Source: Vicia villosa (taxonomy: Eukaryota; Streptophyta; Magnoliopsida; Fabales; Fabaceae). From it: a stretch of 64,000 bases of DNA. The stretch is taken from assembly GCF_029867415.1 (NCBI RefSeq), contig NC_081185.1, positions 75,179,553 to 75,243,552 on the forward strand, given 5' to 3'. This document shows, piece by piece, positions 1 through 11,693 of this stretch. Within the stretch, counting starts at the first letter, position 1, and every line of letters begins with the position of its first letter. The notes beneath the pieces were generated by a model that had not been told where the DNA came from, did no database searches, and saw only the letters and a list, made by a program, of their open reading frames with translations. The position numbers were made by a program, and so were the translations under genes.

Positions 1-982
1 TCCCTTCTCTTGACTCCTCCCTGCTCAGTAGACAAACAATCATTAACACTCTAAAATAAAACTTAGTTCGCAGTCAGAAAGTCATGGCAGTGCAAAGAAA
101 CTGAGAGATGTTACCTTTGCAGTCGGAGACTTTGCTTGGCTGCGTCTTCAACCTTATCGGAAAACTTCGGTCCAACGGAGAACCTCCTAAAAACTTTCGA
201 AGCGTTTTTTTGGACCCTTCTGGATCTTGCGCCGTATCGGCCCTATTGCTTACGAGCTTCAGCTTCCAAGCTCATCTCGCATCCACCCGGTGTTTCACGT
301 TTCACAGTTGAGGGCATATCATGGCATTGATCCACAAAGAGACATGGTATCCATTCTAGATAATATTAGAGAGGATGGTTTGGTGGAGACAAATTCAAAA
401 GAAGATCTGGAGTTTATGACAAGAGAAGTTCAGAAAGAGAGTTCAAAGCCAGAAATAAGTACACAATTCGGTTCCAAGGGAAGTGAAAAACAGAAAACAC
501 GATCAAACACTCCTATTTATGGTACCGCTTCTCCCTCATCTATGTTGAGTCCATCTACACCGTCAACACTGAAGCCACCTGTCACCGAAAAATCTCCACC
601 GTTAATCCATATTGGATCCTCTTCAAGTCCTGAATCTTCTTTTCCACTTGCTACCCCACGTGACACTTCTGCCCCATTATTAAAATTAAATAATGGTTCC
701 CAGCTATATCCAACTCTCTTGAAACCTCACAATTCCGCCCCTGGTTTTTCCCCTGGTTTTTCCAAAACCACTACCTCCCCATTCAATGCTCAGCAGACCA
801 TGGACCCACTAATTCCTTCCCCACCGTCAGATTCCCAACGACCCTTTGTAATTCAATCTCCACACGCCACCTACCCTGCCTCGGGCCCCAAAACAACATC
901 CTCAAATTCTGCCAACTGCCCCACACTTGCTTTTCCCTCTGGTCCCGAGAAGCCACTTGCGTGTCCTCCCCATTGCCCTTAG
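1..982 (+). pseudogene. Ty3/gypsy integrase C-terminal part, left copy, broken
   Basis: The readable part from about 227 contains the integrase C-terminal core (RRIGPIAYELQLP, then HPVFHVSQLRAYHG), known in Ty3/gypsy integrases as the segment just before or within the chromodomain region. It is followed by about 200 residues rich in Ser, Pro and Thr. I do not see a clear chromodomain. Upstream, positions 110-225 carry the preceding integrase segment in another frame, so the gene is frameshifted. This copy has a TAG at 980-982 where the right copy (53925-54845) has CAG, so it ends about 55 codons earlier. It is the 3' remnant of a polyprotein gene whose beginning lies outside the window. Confidence 0.85.
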
Positions 983-1074
983 ACTTCCCCAATAGGGCCA
1001 CTCAATTCAAATATGGGCCTAGTCTCTTTTACACCAAACCTTGAGGACAAGGTTTTTAGTGGGCCGAATAGTAA

Positions 1075-1359
1075 TGTTAGAGTGCTGGACAGGCCCAGGA
1101 GATTCACAAAAAGGCCCATATGGCAGCAAGACTTTATTATGGGATAATAATATTATTTGAGAAACTATTTTAATTTATTTTACTTTTCCTCCAAGTGGGC
1201 CTTAGGACCCAGAGTTCACAGCCCAACAAGGCTGATGTATTTAAGTGAATTTCTTATGAATGAAAAAACAAGCAGAAATTTATCATGTTTATTTTGTTTA
1301 TTTGTGTTTTGTCTTTTGAGTAAACCCTAATCTCTTGGTAGCAGCAACACCCTCTATCA
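1075..1359 (+). repeat. 285-bp LTR of the Ty3/gypsy element, left copy
   Basis: Begins TGTTAGAGTGCTGG and ends CTCTATCA. Nearly identical to 54773-55057 and to the 5' LTR at 27933-28217. Followed by GCTTC, the same target-site base string seen at both ends of the right-hand element. The integrase frame in the right copy runs a short way into the LTR. Confidence 0.9.
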
Positions 1360-1364
1360 GCTTC

Positions 1365-1671
1365 CGAAAGTGAATTTTAAAAAAAATATAGTTAAATATT
1401 TAACATTTTTTGAAAAAATTATTTTGTTTAGAATTATAAAAGAATCATTATCATTACAAATGTTTTAAAAGATATTTGGAAAATTTATGTAAGTCCTTCA
1501 AAACCCTCCTTCAATAAAATTTTCGAGTTTCTCCATTTTATGTGGTTTTTGGTGTTATGAATAAAATCAAACCCTCCAAAACCCTCCTACCCAAAATCTT
1601 TTTATTCTTTTCACTCAATTCTTTCTATTTTCCAAAGCCCTCCCCTCCCCTCCAAACTCCCAAACATAGCC
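1365..1671. mobile_element. Right part of a MITE, left copy
   Basis: Ends with CAAACTCCCAAACATAGCC followed by TTAA. The reverse complement starts GGCTATGTTTGGGAGTTTGG and matches the left terminal repeat at 27895. The Ty3 LTR has replaced the left end here. See 27895-55369 for the complete element. Confidence 0.75.
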
Positions 1672-1675
1672 TTAA

Positions 1676-2764
1676 AAAAAATAGCTCTCATTTTTTTTTA
1701 AATATTTAGTGTTATTTAAATAACCCAATACTTCATCGTCATCCCACTAGCAAAAATAACTATATTCGTTAATGTTTGGTTCAACTCCACGTTCCAAAAA
1801 TTACCACATGCTATGTGCAACTTCTATAGATGTTGTTGTTTCTTCTTTTAAAAAAAATTGATTCATAAACAAATATGTTTCATAATGGTTGACATGAAAC
1901 ACTTCATAGCTTAGAGAATTACAAATGTTTCTTCTTTCTCTCTTTTTCATTTATTTTTTCTTATTTGCTCAGTCTAGAGGAATTACACATAGAATCAATA
2001 TATTTTTCATTAAATTGTTTAATTTTCTATTTTATTAGTTTTTAATTATTCAAAACTTTCCTCTTTACTTCATTTTTACAATTATGAATATGAGATGAAT
2101 GGAGAAATTACACATAAAATTGAGGTATTTATTGTTCAATATTTTTTATGTATCTCACATTGTATTCTAACTTATGCATGTAGTTTTTAAATATGTTTTA
2201 TTTTTTAAAAATTATTTTCAATTTTATTTTGTGCGGCTATGACTTCAACCATCAATGTTGACATAGTATTAAGGCCATGTTGAAATTCTTCTTCATCTTA
2301 TTCACACACTTCTCTCTTCTTTGATCTATACTTGATATGTTTATTTACTATTGATATTTAATTTTTCTATAATCAATAATTTGGTTAACAAATTCTTATG
2401 GATTGCCAGAGACAATAGTGATATGTCCTATATTATTATATGTAAAATGACACAAAATTAAAGTAGATAGGTCATTTGTAATTACTTTTAAAGACATATC
2501 TTAATCTCCTTTCTCTCTTAAATTTTGTTTTAATTTTATATAAAAAAATCACATTGTATTCTAACTTAATAATATATTCTATTTTATTTATATTTGTTTT
2601 TTTTTTAAATTTTATATCTTAAAGTATACAAATAATAAAAATAAGTTATAAAAAACATGGGATAAAAGTGGATTTCAAAGGTTTTTTTATTATTTCATTA
2701 ATTGTTATTTTTATTATAAGATAGAAATATGAGAATCACATTAGGTTTCTATTTTTTTTATAAA
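1676..2764. other. AT-rich spacer without recognised genes
   Basis: I see no coding potential, repeat array or element end in this stretch. It is AT-rich with poly-T and poly-A runs, and is present again at 55374-56463. Confidence 0.6.
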
Positions 2765-2836
2765 CTAGTAACAAACCCATGCGTTCGCACGGGTTCTGGT
2801 ACGGGACGCGCATTTGTTTCAAATTATTTTTTAATA
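2765..2836 (-). mobile_element. Helitron-like 3' end (minus strand), left copy
   Basis: Read on the minus strand, a hairpin at 2794-2775 (ACCCGTGCG, loop, then CGCATGGGT with one mismatch) is followed after six bases by CTAG (2768-2765) and then T. A short GC-rich hairpin a few bases before CTRR, with a T at the target, is the known hallmark of Helitron 3' ends. No Rep/helicase gene is seen, so this would be a non-autonomous element; the 5' end (TC) was not located. Confidence 0.6.
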
Positions 2837-3346
2837 GAAAAATATCTGGTACCCGTGAAAAAGTAATAATTGAATGTATAGAAAAATGTCTGGTATCCGT
2901 GAAAAAATAATAATTGAATGTATAGAAAAATGTCTGGTATCCGTGAAAAAATAATAATTGAATGTATAGAAAAATGTCCGGTACGGGACACGCATTTGTT
3001 TCAGATTATTTTTTAATAGAAAAATATCTGGTACCCGTGAAAAAATAATAATTGAATGTATAGAAAAATGTCTGGTACCCGTGAAAAAATAATAATTTAA
3101 TGTATAGAAAAATGTCCGGTACCCGTGAAAAAATGATGATTGAGTGTATCTAAAAATGTCTGATACTCGTGAAAAAATAATAATTAAATGTATAGAAAAA
3201 TGTCTGGTACCCGTGAAAAATAATAATTGAATGTATAGAAAAATGTCTGGTACCCGCGAAAAATAATAATTGAATGTATAGAAAAATGTCCGGTACCCGT
3301 GAAAAAATAATAATTAAATATATAGAAAAATGTCTGGTACCCGTAA
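2837..3346. repeat. 44-bp minisatellite, about 12 units, left copy
   Basis: Units have a period of 44 bp and the form GAAAAATGTCTGGTACCCG followed by an A-rich part and TTGAATGTATA. Some units vary in length by one or two bases. A second copy of the Helitron subterminal stretch (GGTACGGGACACGCATTTG, from 2979) interrupts the array. The unit itself resembles that subterminal stretch. Confidence 0.9.
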
Positions 3347-4188
3347 AAATATTTAAGTCAATAAGATATTTTTAATACAAAATACAATTTTGTTATAAAA
3401 TATGTTAATAATAGAATCTAAAAAAATGTAATAAAAAGTAGAAGTTAAAAAAATTATAAATGAAAAGAGTATGACAAAAATTAAAGAGAAATCTTACGAA
3501 TATAAAAAAGAAAATAATATTTAAAAATAAAAATAAAAGATAGGAATATATATATTAATTTATTATGTTATATTAAAAAAATTGTTAAAATATTTTATGC
3601 ATTGTATCACTGATCTAATAATAGTAAAAATTGATATATGTGAAAGAGTTCAGCAGTACATTAACTACATGAGCATAATGATGAAAACAAATATTATATT
3701 ATAAAAATATTAACAAATAGCATTATTATATTAAAGTATTAAATTTTGGTTACAAGTATTTGTAGCATGTGCAACAACAAAGCAAAGAAGAGTTTGGACA
3801 AAATGGAAGCATAAGACATCCACGTGGAAGAGTAATGAAGCAGGATATTTTGGTACTTTCCAGAATATTTAATTTTCTTATATTATAGATTTTATAGAAA
3901 TAAATTTGAATGGTTTTTACTTTATTAATTTATAATTATTATTTTTAGTATGAGTTTAAACGTGGAGTGGAAATATAGATAAACGTGGAGTGAATTATTC
4001 CACTTTTCAAGTCTGCAACATGCAGACATAGACAATAGCGTGTACATAATTTTTTGATTATTCATAAAATATATATATTAATCAACAAGTGTGTGAAAAA
4101 TGAAGTTAAAATGAATTAATTTGATAGGTTAAATAATTGGTTAAAGTTGTGAAGAAATTAAGTGGAAAAAGTGATAAAAAATAAGGTT
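3347..4188. other. AT-rich spacer, no gene seen
   Basis: Low-complexity AT-rich DNA. The duplicated segment ends at 4044. Nothing recognisable up to the tRNA-like unit that starts at 4189. Confidence 0.6.
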
Positions 4189-4262
4189 TTGTCACCTAGA
4201 GGGCTTGAACTCACGCCCTCTAAGTCACTGACCAAAACTCCCACCATCTGGGCTACGCGCGC
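4189..4262 (-). other. tRNA-like (SINE-head-like) sequence with A and B boxes
   Basis: On the minus strand 4255-4244 reads TAGCCCAGATGG, a good RNA polymerase III A box. 4211-4201 reads AGTTCAAGCCC, a B-box-like sequence, about 32 bases further on. A T6 run (plus-strand A6 at 4175-4180) lies shortly downstream. The acceptor stem does not pair and the T-arm forms an over-long stem, so this is not a functional tRNA gene. A SINE head or a decayed tRNA copy fits better. Confidence 0.5.
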
Positions 4263-6749
4263 AGTTTGTTATTCGCATGCATCAAACTTAATATATTTAA
4301 AAACAAGCCAGATATTTCAAATTTGCGCGCGCCATGTTCATCTTCTTCCTCGAGCTCAAAGATTTTCAAATTTCTAACTCTCTGGTTTCTCAACTAAATG
4401 GCATGATGTAAACATCAATCTTGCTCCAAATTTCCTCACGAATCTAGATATGTAACTAACATTTATTTATATTAACTACAACTACCTAATTTCTCAGAAA
4501 ACACGAAGAACATATGAACCCTAAATTTGAAATTAAATGACAAACAAGATGAATAAATGAATGATGATAGAGGGTTTTCAATCCTCTGATGATGATGAAC
4601 AAGATAGTATCGAGCTTTATCACAAAGAGTACTTAAATTAAAGAGGTGGAGTTCAAAAACTTACCTCTGAAACTGAAGGTCGTACGAATGATGGGGAGCT
4701 TCTGGGCTTGTGTGAATGATCCTAAAAGCTTCCTTGGGACTCAGTGATGCTAACTGAACGCTTATTGTGACTTCAATCCTTCTGAATTGTTCTACCGACA
4801 CCTTCGATTTGAGCTTCAAGTGAACATGGAGGATGATGAATATGCAGATCCTCGATGAGCTGCGACCATCTGAATATCTTCACTATGCCCTAAGGAACGT
4901 GTCTGGATGCTTGGCTTTGCTTGAAACCTTCTGAATTGCTCTATGGACCTCCAACTGCAAGAGCTCCAAAGTGAAAGCAACAATGGTGTTCCTCCACTTA
5001 CAGAAGTGATCCAGGTGCTTGGATCACCTCTAATGAACCCCCTTGAGATGTTAGAATGCTTACTTTCCAAAGAGAAGCTCTGGTTTGAAGAAAACGATTC
5101 TTCTTGCAAAGAACTTTGAAAAATCATAAGCATGAGAAGGGAAGGAGAAAGCAAGGAATAGAGTTGCTTTGGTGTGTCTAATACTGAGGAATGCCCTTGT
5201 ATTTATAGGCAAATGGATGCAGAGCAAATGGCTGTAGTGAGCTTGCTTAATGAGGTTAACTTGGTACCTTAAGCATGAAGAAATTTCAAAGAATATCCAA
5301 GTGTGATCATTGCATTTTCGAGCTAGCTCCCTATCCATTGATTCCATCTGATCTTAGGGGACACTTCTGATGCAGAATGAGATCTAATTGGTTGGTGGGA
5401 AGATTCCTTTGATGATTCATCAATTTGCCATAAATTCCTAAATGTAATCATTACATAATCACATGTTCTTGTTTTGGGAATCTTCTTCAATCCTCATGCT
5501 ATGGTGAAGGTGAATGCATGGCATGTTTGCAGATGTGTTATGGGTCATGTAGCATCCATAAGTGAGGTTATATGCACAAAATTGCAAAGTTCCAAAATGA
5601 TGCATGACCTATAATTTTACTTCTTGAGGCCAACTTTGAACAAGCATAACTCCTAGCTCAAAATGAATTTGGAGAAGGTTGAGCACAATTTGGAAAGCCC
5701 TAAACATCTACTTCAAATCATTAGTTTAGGGTTTCTTCAGAATCATTTGGGAAAATTGTGAAAAATGAGCCCAAAGTTGGAAGAAAACTAGGTTAAAAAA
5801 CACTTAGAAAAATTTCTAAGTTTTTATGACCTAAAGCTTCAAAATTCCAAATCTCTTAAATGGTTGATCTTTTGAAAAAAGTTCCTATGTAAGATTTTGT
5901 TTTATTTTGTAAGATCTACAACTTTCATGTTGGAAGTTTTTTTAGTTGTGTAGGTGAAATTTTGAGTTCCCATAATGCCCTTAAAAACCCTAATTCCTGA
6001 CTTTTTGGCCCTTGGTGAATTTTCTTGAATTTATTTGGTCAAATGACTTTAATAATCATATATTGATGATATTGAACCTTAAAAGTCATGATTTGACCAA
6101 AAACCCTAAAAGTCAAAGGTGATCTTGTACAGTTGACTTTTTCAGATGAAGTGGGATTTTGGACTTTTGTGATGAACCAAGTCCTTCTCCTCAAGTGAAT
6201 GATATGAATGGACTATGTTGAGGTAATAGAAGTTCTTGAACCATGTTTTGAGTTTTGGGTTCATGTCCTGATTAAAAGACAACTATCCAGGTGAATCAGG
6301 TCAAAAACCCTAATTGTCGACCAGATGAAATTGATGACTGTGGTTCTTGAATTGAGGTGTGATGCCCAATGGATGTTGTTATATGGATCATTTGAAGATG
6401 ATTGAAGCCTTTGAGTGATGCCCTTGAGCTTTCTAGGGTTTCCCAAATGTGATCCCTGATTTTAGTCCTTGATAGGCTCAAAACCCTAGACTGGTGAAGT
6501 AAGCAATCCTGAGTCCAGGTGATGGGTATCTAATCAATCATAGATGAATAGAATGAAGCTTTTGAGTCCCATGGTTGTGTTAGAAACCATCCCTTTTACT
6601 GATTGATCCTTTACCTGAGCTCTTTTGTTCCTGAGCACCCTCGACTAAGTACCAGATGAATAAGTGACTGCTCTGAGTATATGCTTTGACTTTGATGAAA
6701 AGTTATAAAGATATAACATCTCAGGGGGGGTCAAAATTAGGGTATGACA
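4263..6749 (-). repeat. Probable solo or truncated long LTR (minus strand)
   Basis: The plus strand ends with GGGTATGACA at 6749; its reverse complement starts TGTCATACCCTAATTTTGAC, which looks like the start of a long Ty3/gypsy LTR of Ogre/Tat type. A TATAAATA box lies on the minus strand at 5207-5200. No internal domains are present on either side, so it would be a solo or broken LTR. The other end is not defined: I found no matching TG end or target duplication, so the left limit is a guess. Confidence 0.45.
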
Positions 6750-9198
6750 ACACCCCATACATAACTGGCTAGTATATTATGCATGAAACGTTAAAATTAA
6801 TATTGAGTACATCCACAAGTCAAGGTACAATATTTAATCCATATAAAATACAACATGAAATTCTATTAAGAAGCATAATACATGAGTCTTCAATGGATCT
6901 TGCACAGCGGAATATCAAAACCAACGAGGTCTTCGAGCCAACACCACTTCAAGCCATCAATCCGAACCTGGTATCTATCAAAAGCTACTACACTGCACCT
7001 GAAAAAGATAAGTTGATTGGGGTGAGATTACTAAATCTCAGTGAGTCCTCCTATCCTATGGGTCCACTCGGATCTACATGGTACATGCATCAAAACCGAA
7101 TCCACCCTTGATTCGGGGTTTATCCTCACATCCAGTACAAGTACGGAGCAAACAAAGTGACTCGTCCACCATTGGACTTGCCTTAAACAAATACACATTG
7201 TATAGCAAACAAGTATGCAAACCCGCATCCATATACGGGGAATCTAGAAGTGTAATAAAACCTCGACTAGATTATGGAATAAATGCATCCTCGATGAGTA
7301 ACCTCCTGCCTATTATCAAGGGACTTGTACAAGCACACTGCAAGACGGTTAAACGGGTTCGCACAAGCCTAAATGGCCGCGAGATGACCTTAGCCTGATT
7401 GGCGTCATTGTCCCATTAACCTTCTTCACGCTAGTGAGTTACGCCGAGTACAAACCACCACCTTGACGCCTGAGCCCATCGGGTAAAATCCTAGTATTAG
7501 TCTACGTGACTTCACTAGAGGTGAGTTACCTCATTATGCATTAGCCTACATGGCCGCATAACCCCACCATACCGAGCACGCAAGTGTGTTAACGCCAAGT
7601 GAGTAAAAACCCCGTACGGCACTCACGAGCACACTGCAACGGTAGCTCAGATGCACACCTTATCGAACAATACACATGAACGGGCTATTCCATTGGACCG
7701 CACGGTCCGGGAAGACTCATTGACCACATAGTCAGAGTAGCATCCCAATCTAGTCCTCCGGCCACTTCGATTCAAGCATACGCAAATATGACATAATGTC
7801 AAAATCACATACAATACAATCAATCCAATCGTTTAACCAAAACGACGGTGTCCTTATATTTTCATGTATAAAACATAATGGCATAAAATTCTCAAATATG
7901 GATGTCACATTCATAGTAAGCAATAGAAAATATATGCCACGCATAACATGAGAATTATTAATCGAATGATAGAGACATAAGTTCTCATACTAATTCATTG
8001 ATTCACTAAGTGGGGTTCCACTATTGTTAAATCAAACATTTTAGTTTGGGGACCAATTTTATTAGAAAGTACACGTCGCTAGCTTTCCAACGATATAAAG
8101 TTTGCGCGAAACGGACTTACGACGCAAAAGTTATGAATTTTCAAAGTTTTGGAAAATCTGCCCCAAACAGTGATGTAACGGGTTACATGAATCATGTAAC
8201 CGGTTACATGATCCAAAAATTGCGTTTTTCACCCTTTTTCACACATGTAACCGGTTACATCAACCATGTAACCGGTTACATCGCTGACAGACCCAAAAAT
8301 TCTGCATTTTAAGAGTTCTAAACCAGTCCCAAACCTATCTAATTAATTCCAAGTATCACAATTGATCCCAAACAAATTTATAATATGCATATATACAGAA
8401 TCATCAGCATGCAAAGGATTAAAGAAATACAAACATCCCATAACATCATCAACTAACAATTTATCATATAAGCATGTTAATCATCATGAATTTTCACTCA
8501 AACCCCAAACCCCAGCATGCAAATTTCCCATGATTCCCCCAAAGTCTCTAACTAAGGACTCACCTTGCATCAATGGAGCTTTGGATGATGAATCATGCTG
8601 CAATTGAGCTCCTAACCTGACCAAAACCCCAACTCCAAATTCATCAAACTCGTATTCCACTTGTACTCATTTTCAGCATCAGTCATCAATCTTCAAACTT
8701 ACATATCTCCTTCAAAACAGAAGCTATAAACGCGAACCATATATGCAAATCGAAGAGAATTTCGTTAGCTTTCCAACGAGACCAGAACCGTTACGATCGG
8801 AGTTACGAGCAGAGAGTTATTACCTTTTTAGTGGAGTTGTATCAATAGTTGCGAAAATGGAACTTGCTTCATGAGTTATTCTTCCTTTCTTGTTTTCAAA
8901 TTCTGATTTGCAAGCCAAACACCCCCCTAAGTTCATGCAATTAAATCTAATGTCCTTTATGTCCACATGCAAGCATTAGATAAGTCCATTACGCCCTCCA
9001 ACTTAACGCTATTTACAACAATGCCATTTAGTTTGATTTCAACTAACTCCTTTGCATTTCTCTACTAAACTCTTTATCCCAACTTATTCCATAGATACAC
9101 ATGCTACTTTCTTACTTAGAATAATACCAATGTGCCCTCTAATTACCTTTTAACCAATTAAATGATAATTATCGGGTTTAGAGAGTCGGGGTATTACA
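6750..9198 (-). repeat. Second LTR-like stretch (minus strand)
   Basis: The plus strand ends with GGGGTATTACA at 9198, so the reverse complement begins TGTAATACCCCGACTCTC, LTR-like. No gag or pol homology is visible in either direction. The proximal boundary is unclear; it abuts the previous LTR-like end at 6749. It contains the palindrome module at 8173-8281. Confidence 0.4.
8173..8281. repeat. Two pairs of 16-bp palindromes, 72-bp period
   Basis: Three perfect copies of ATGTAACCGGTTACAT start at 8194, 8245 and 8266, and a one-mismatch copy at 8173. Spacing is 21, 51 and 21 bp, so pairs recur every 72 bp. The same design with 22-bp pairs and 72-bp period occurs at 60579-60756. The core contains AACCG/CGGTT, resembling plant MYB sites; that role is only an inference. 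Confidence 0.85.
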
Positions 9199-9480
9199 TT
9201 ATTTGTGTTTTAAATATTCTAAATAAGTTATTTATTGAATTAAATTTTTTAATTTATTGATATTTAATGTCAAATTTTTATTTTTTTTATTAATAGAAGA
9301 TAATGATAAACTAAATTGTTAGGAATTTAAAAAGAAAAAATCTTGATGATGATACGTAGTGCACCAATAATGTTACATAAATATGTGTTAAATTCAATCA
9401 TTAAACGGTTAGTAATTATAAATAAATGGAGAGACAATATACTTTTTATTCTATGAAAGTAAATAAAATAAGAGGTTAAA
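9199..9480. other. AT-rich spacer
   Basis: No gene or element end is recognised between the LTR-like end and the MITE. Confidence 0.6.
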
Positions 9481-9646
9481 GGTAGTGCACTGACAGTGTA
9501 AAAAAGTTTTACACTGTCATCCAATAGAAACAAATCGTTTTGCCATGTCATATAATTTTTTTTAAAATTACATTCTGATTTGTCCTGATTCATGGTCGTG
9601 ATTGGTTGACAGTGTAAAAATTTGTTACACTGTCAGGGCATCACCT
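9481..9646. mobile_element. MITE of 166 bp with long inverted terminal repeats
   Basis: The left end reads GGTAGTGCACTGACAGTGTA and the reverse complement of the right end reads AGGTGATGCCCTGACAGTGT. The repeats extend about 45 bp (through CCAAT). Each terminal repeat contains its own small palindrome (ACAGTGTAA...TTACACTGT). No coding capacity. A target duplication is not clear, so I do not assign a superfamily. Confidence 0.8.
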
Positions 9647-10113
9647 ATTTTCTCATAAAATAAAATAATTATAAAAATATTAAATTATGTGCTACAATTT
9701 GCAAATCTCATTGTCAATTAAAATATGAAAGTTGAAAAAAAAATAGGACGCACATGTCTTTTTTTTCAAACCACATTTAAATATATGTTGCATCCCGGTC
9801 AAAATTTTATAATTCAAGTAACAATTAGAATAATATTTTAAACTATGATTCTATTTTAAAAAATAATAAAATTTCTTGGTTAAATAACGTCTGGGTCAAA
9901 TAAAATGTAATTTATTTATGACCAAAAATTAAATAATATTATTTTTTTAAAGAATCGTTTCAATTATTAAATGATCATTTATAACTATTAAATTACAATA
10001 ATGTCATAGATTAAAAAAATATATATAACTTATGGTGCAAATTAATCTCTCCTCACAAAAGAATTAAACTAACAAAAAAATATAGAATGTAATATTACTC
10101 TACATTTTTGTTA

Positions 10114-11660
10114 CAATCAATTAATTTAATTATTATAAATATTTTAATTATTATAAATATTACTCTACATTTTTGTTTATGTCTTTTAATATTCTTTAAG
10201 TACTTATTTAATTCTATATGTTATATTAAGAGTCACAAATATTCTTTAATATTCTTTATGATATATTAAGAGTCATAAATATTTATTAATTTAAATTTCC
10301 TACACTCTTTTCTTACCTAACACCCACTATTAATTTAAATCGTGAATATAGTGATATTAATTTGATAAATATTTGCTACTAATATATATGGTTGTATTAA
10401 AAAAATAAAAATAAAAAATTAATATAATTCCGTATTAACTAAAAATTATTAAAATAAATATATAATACTAATATATAGTTATATTAAGGATTGTGACTAT
10501 TATATAGTTATATTAAATGTTTTATTATTATATAATTATAATAAAAAATTATAATTTATATAAAAATATATCATTTTTATTTTTTTAATACAATAAGATA
10601 TAGTAGTAGAAAATATTTTTTTCAATAAATATAGAGCCAAATTATTAATTTTATCGAAGGTGTTAATTGTTTACAATAATAACAAATAATTATATTAACA
10701 AAAAGCATTGATAAAATATTTTATGATAAAAAATATATAATAGTAATAATATAATAGAAAAAATATTTGTTTCATTTTAAATATAATAACCATGAGTACA
10801 TATTATTTAACTATTAATATAGTTATTTAGTAATTTGAAAAATATTTTTATAGGCTTTAATTTGTATATTAATAATTAATTAAAAAATATAAAACACTAG
10901 CAATAAAATTATTTTATGTTACAAAACTCTATTAAAATTATTTAATTGGTAATCAAAACTCATTAGATCGAAAATTAATCTTATCCATTAATTGAATCAT
11001 AAAATAAAAATATATAAATCAGTTACAATCAATTAAATTAATCATCATAAATATTAATTTAAATTTTTGTTTATGTCTTTTAATATTCTTTAAGTATTTA
11101 TTTAATTGTATATGTTATATTAAGAGTCACAAATATCCTTTAATATTCTTTATGTTATATTAAGAGTCATAAATATTTATTAATTTAAATCTCCTCCACT
11201 CTTTTCTAGACTTAACACCCATATTACTTTAAACCGTGAATATAGTTATATTTATTTGATAAATATTTGCTACAAACATATATGGTTGTTTTAAAAATAA
11301 TAGAAAATAAATTATTTAATATAATTTCGTATTAATTAAAATGATTAAAATAAATATATAATAATAATATATAGTTGTATTAAGGATTGTGACTATTATA
11401 TAGTTATATTAAATTTTTTATTATTATATAATTATAATAAAGATTATAATTTATATAAAAATATTTTATTTTTTTAATACAAGAAGATATAGTAATCAAA
11501 AATATTTTTTGGAATAAATATAGAGCCATTAGTATGATAATAAATAATTATATTTTAGTTATAAAATAACAAAAAGCATTAATAAAATATTTTATGATAA
11601 AAAATCTATAATAATAATAGTAATATAATAGAAAAAATATTTGTTGCATTTTAAATATAA
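10114..11660. repeat. Diverged direct repeat, about 650 bp, two copies about 905 bp apart
   Basis: The stretch from about 10114 (TTACAATCAATTAA, then TTTGTTTATGTCTTTTAATA) recurs from about 11021 in the same order, including TTATATTAAGAGTCA, CACTCTTTTCT, TAACACCCA and GTGAATATAG, up to about 10790 and 11660. Both are very AT-rich and non-coding. This looks like an old tandem duplication inside a repeat, possibly the body of the Helitron-like element ending at 13367. Confidence 0.75.
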
Positions 11661-11693
11661 GAACAATGAATATATTATTCTAACTGTTAACAA

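Larger units (their letters stand above)
1..4044. repeat. Left copy of a duplicated segment (partner 53699-57743)
   Basis: Base 1 aligns with base 53699 and the match runs to 4044/57743 with only scattered substitutions and one-base indels. Both copies hold, in the same order, the integrase C-terminal part of a Ty3/gypsy element, its 285-bp LTR, the same GCTTC flank, the right part of a MITE, and a Helitron-like end with the same minisatellite unit order. Sharing flanks beyond the LTR shows a duplication of a chromosomal segment rather than two insertions. The left limit is cut by the window; the right limit is sharp (after GTGTA). Confidence 0.95.

Noticed and set aside
1..1359. An independent second insertion of the same Ty3/gypsy element
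   Set aside because: The flank beyond the LTR, including the MITE and the Helitron-like region, is also shared, so it is a segment duplication.
4189..4262. Functional tRNA gene
   Set aside because: A and B boxes are present but the acceptor and T arms do not form a proper cloverleaf.
4816..5347. Two overlapping minus-strand frames (112 and 95 codons)
   Set aside because: They sit over the TATA box region of an LTR-like sequence, in different frames, with no family resemblance.
8173..8281. CRISPR-like array
   Set aside because: Too few repeats, unequal spacers (5 and 35 bp), eukaryotic context; the palindrome pair plan explains it.
8046..8312. 88-codon open frame containing repeated HVTGYM/HVTGYI peptides
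   Set aside because: The peptide repeat is just the translated palindrome array; no other coding evidence.
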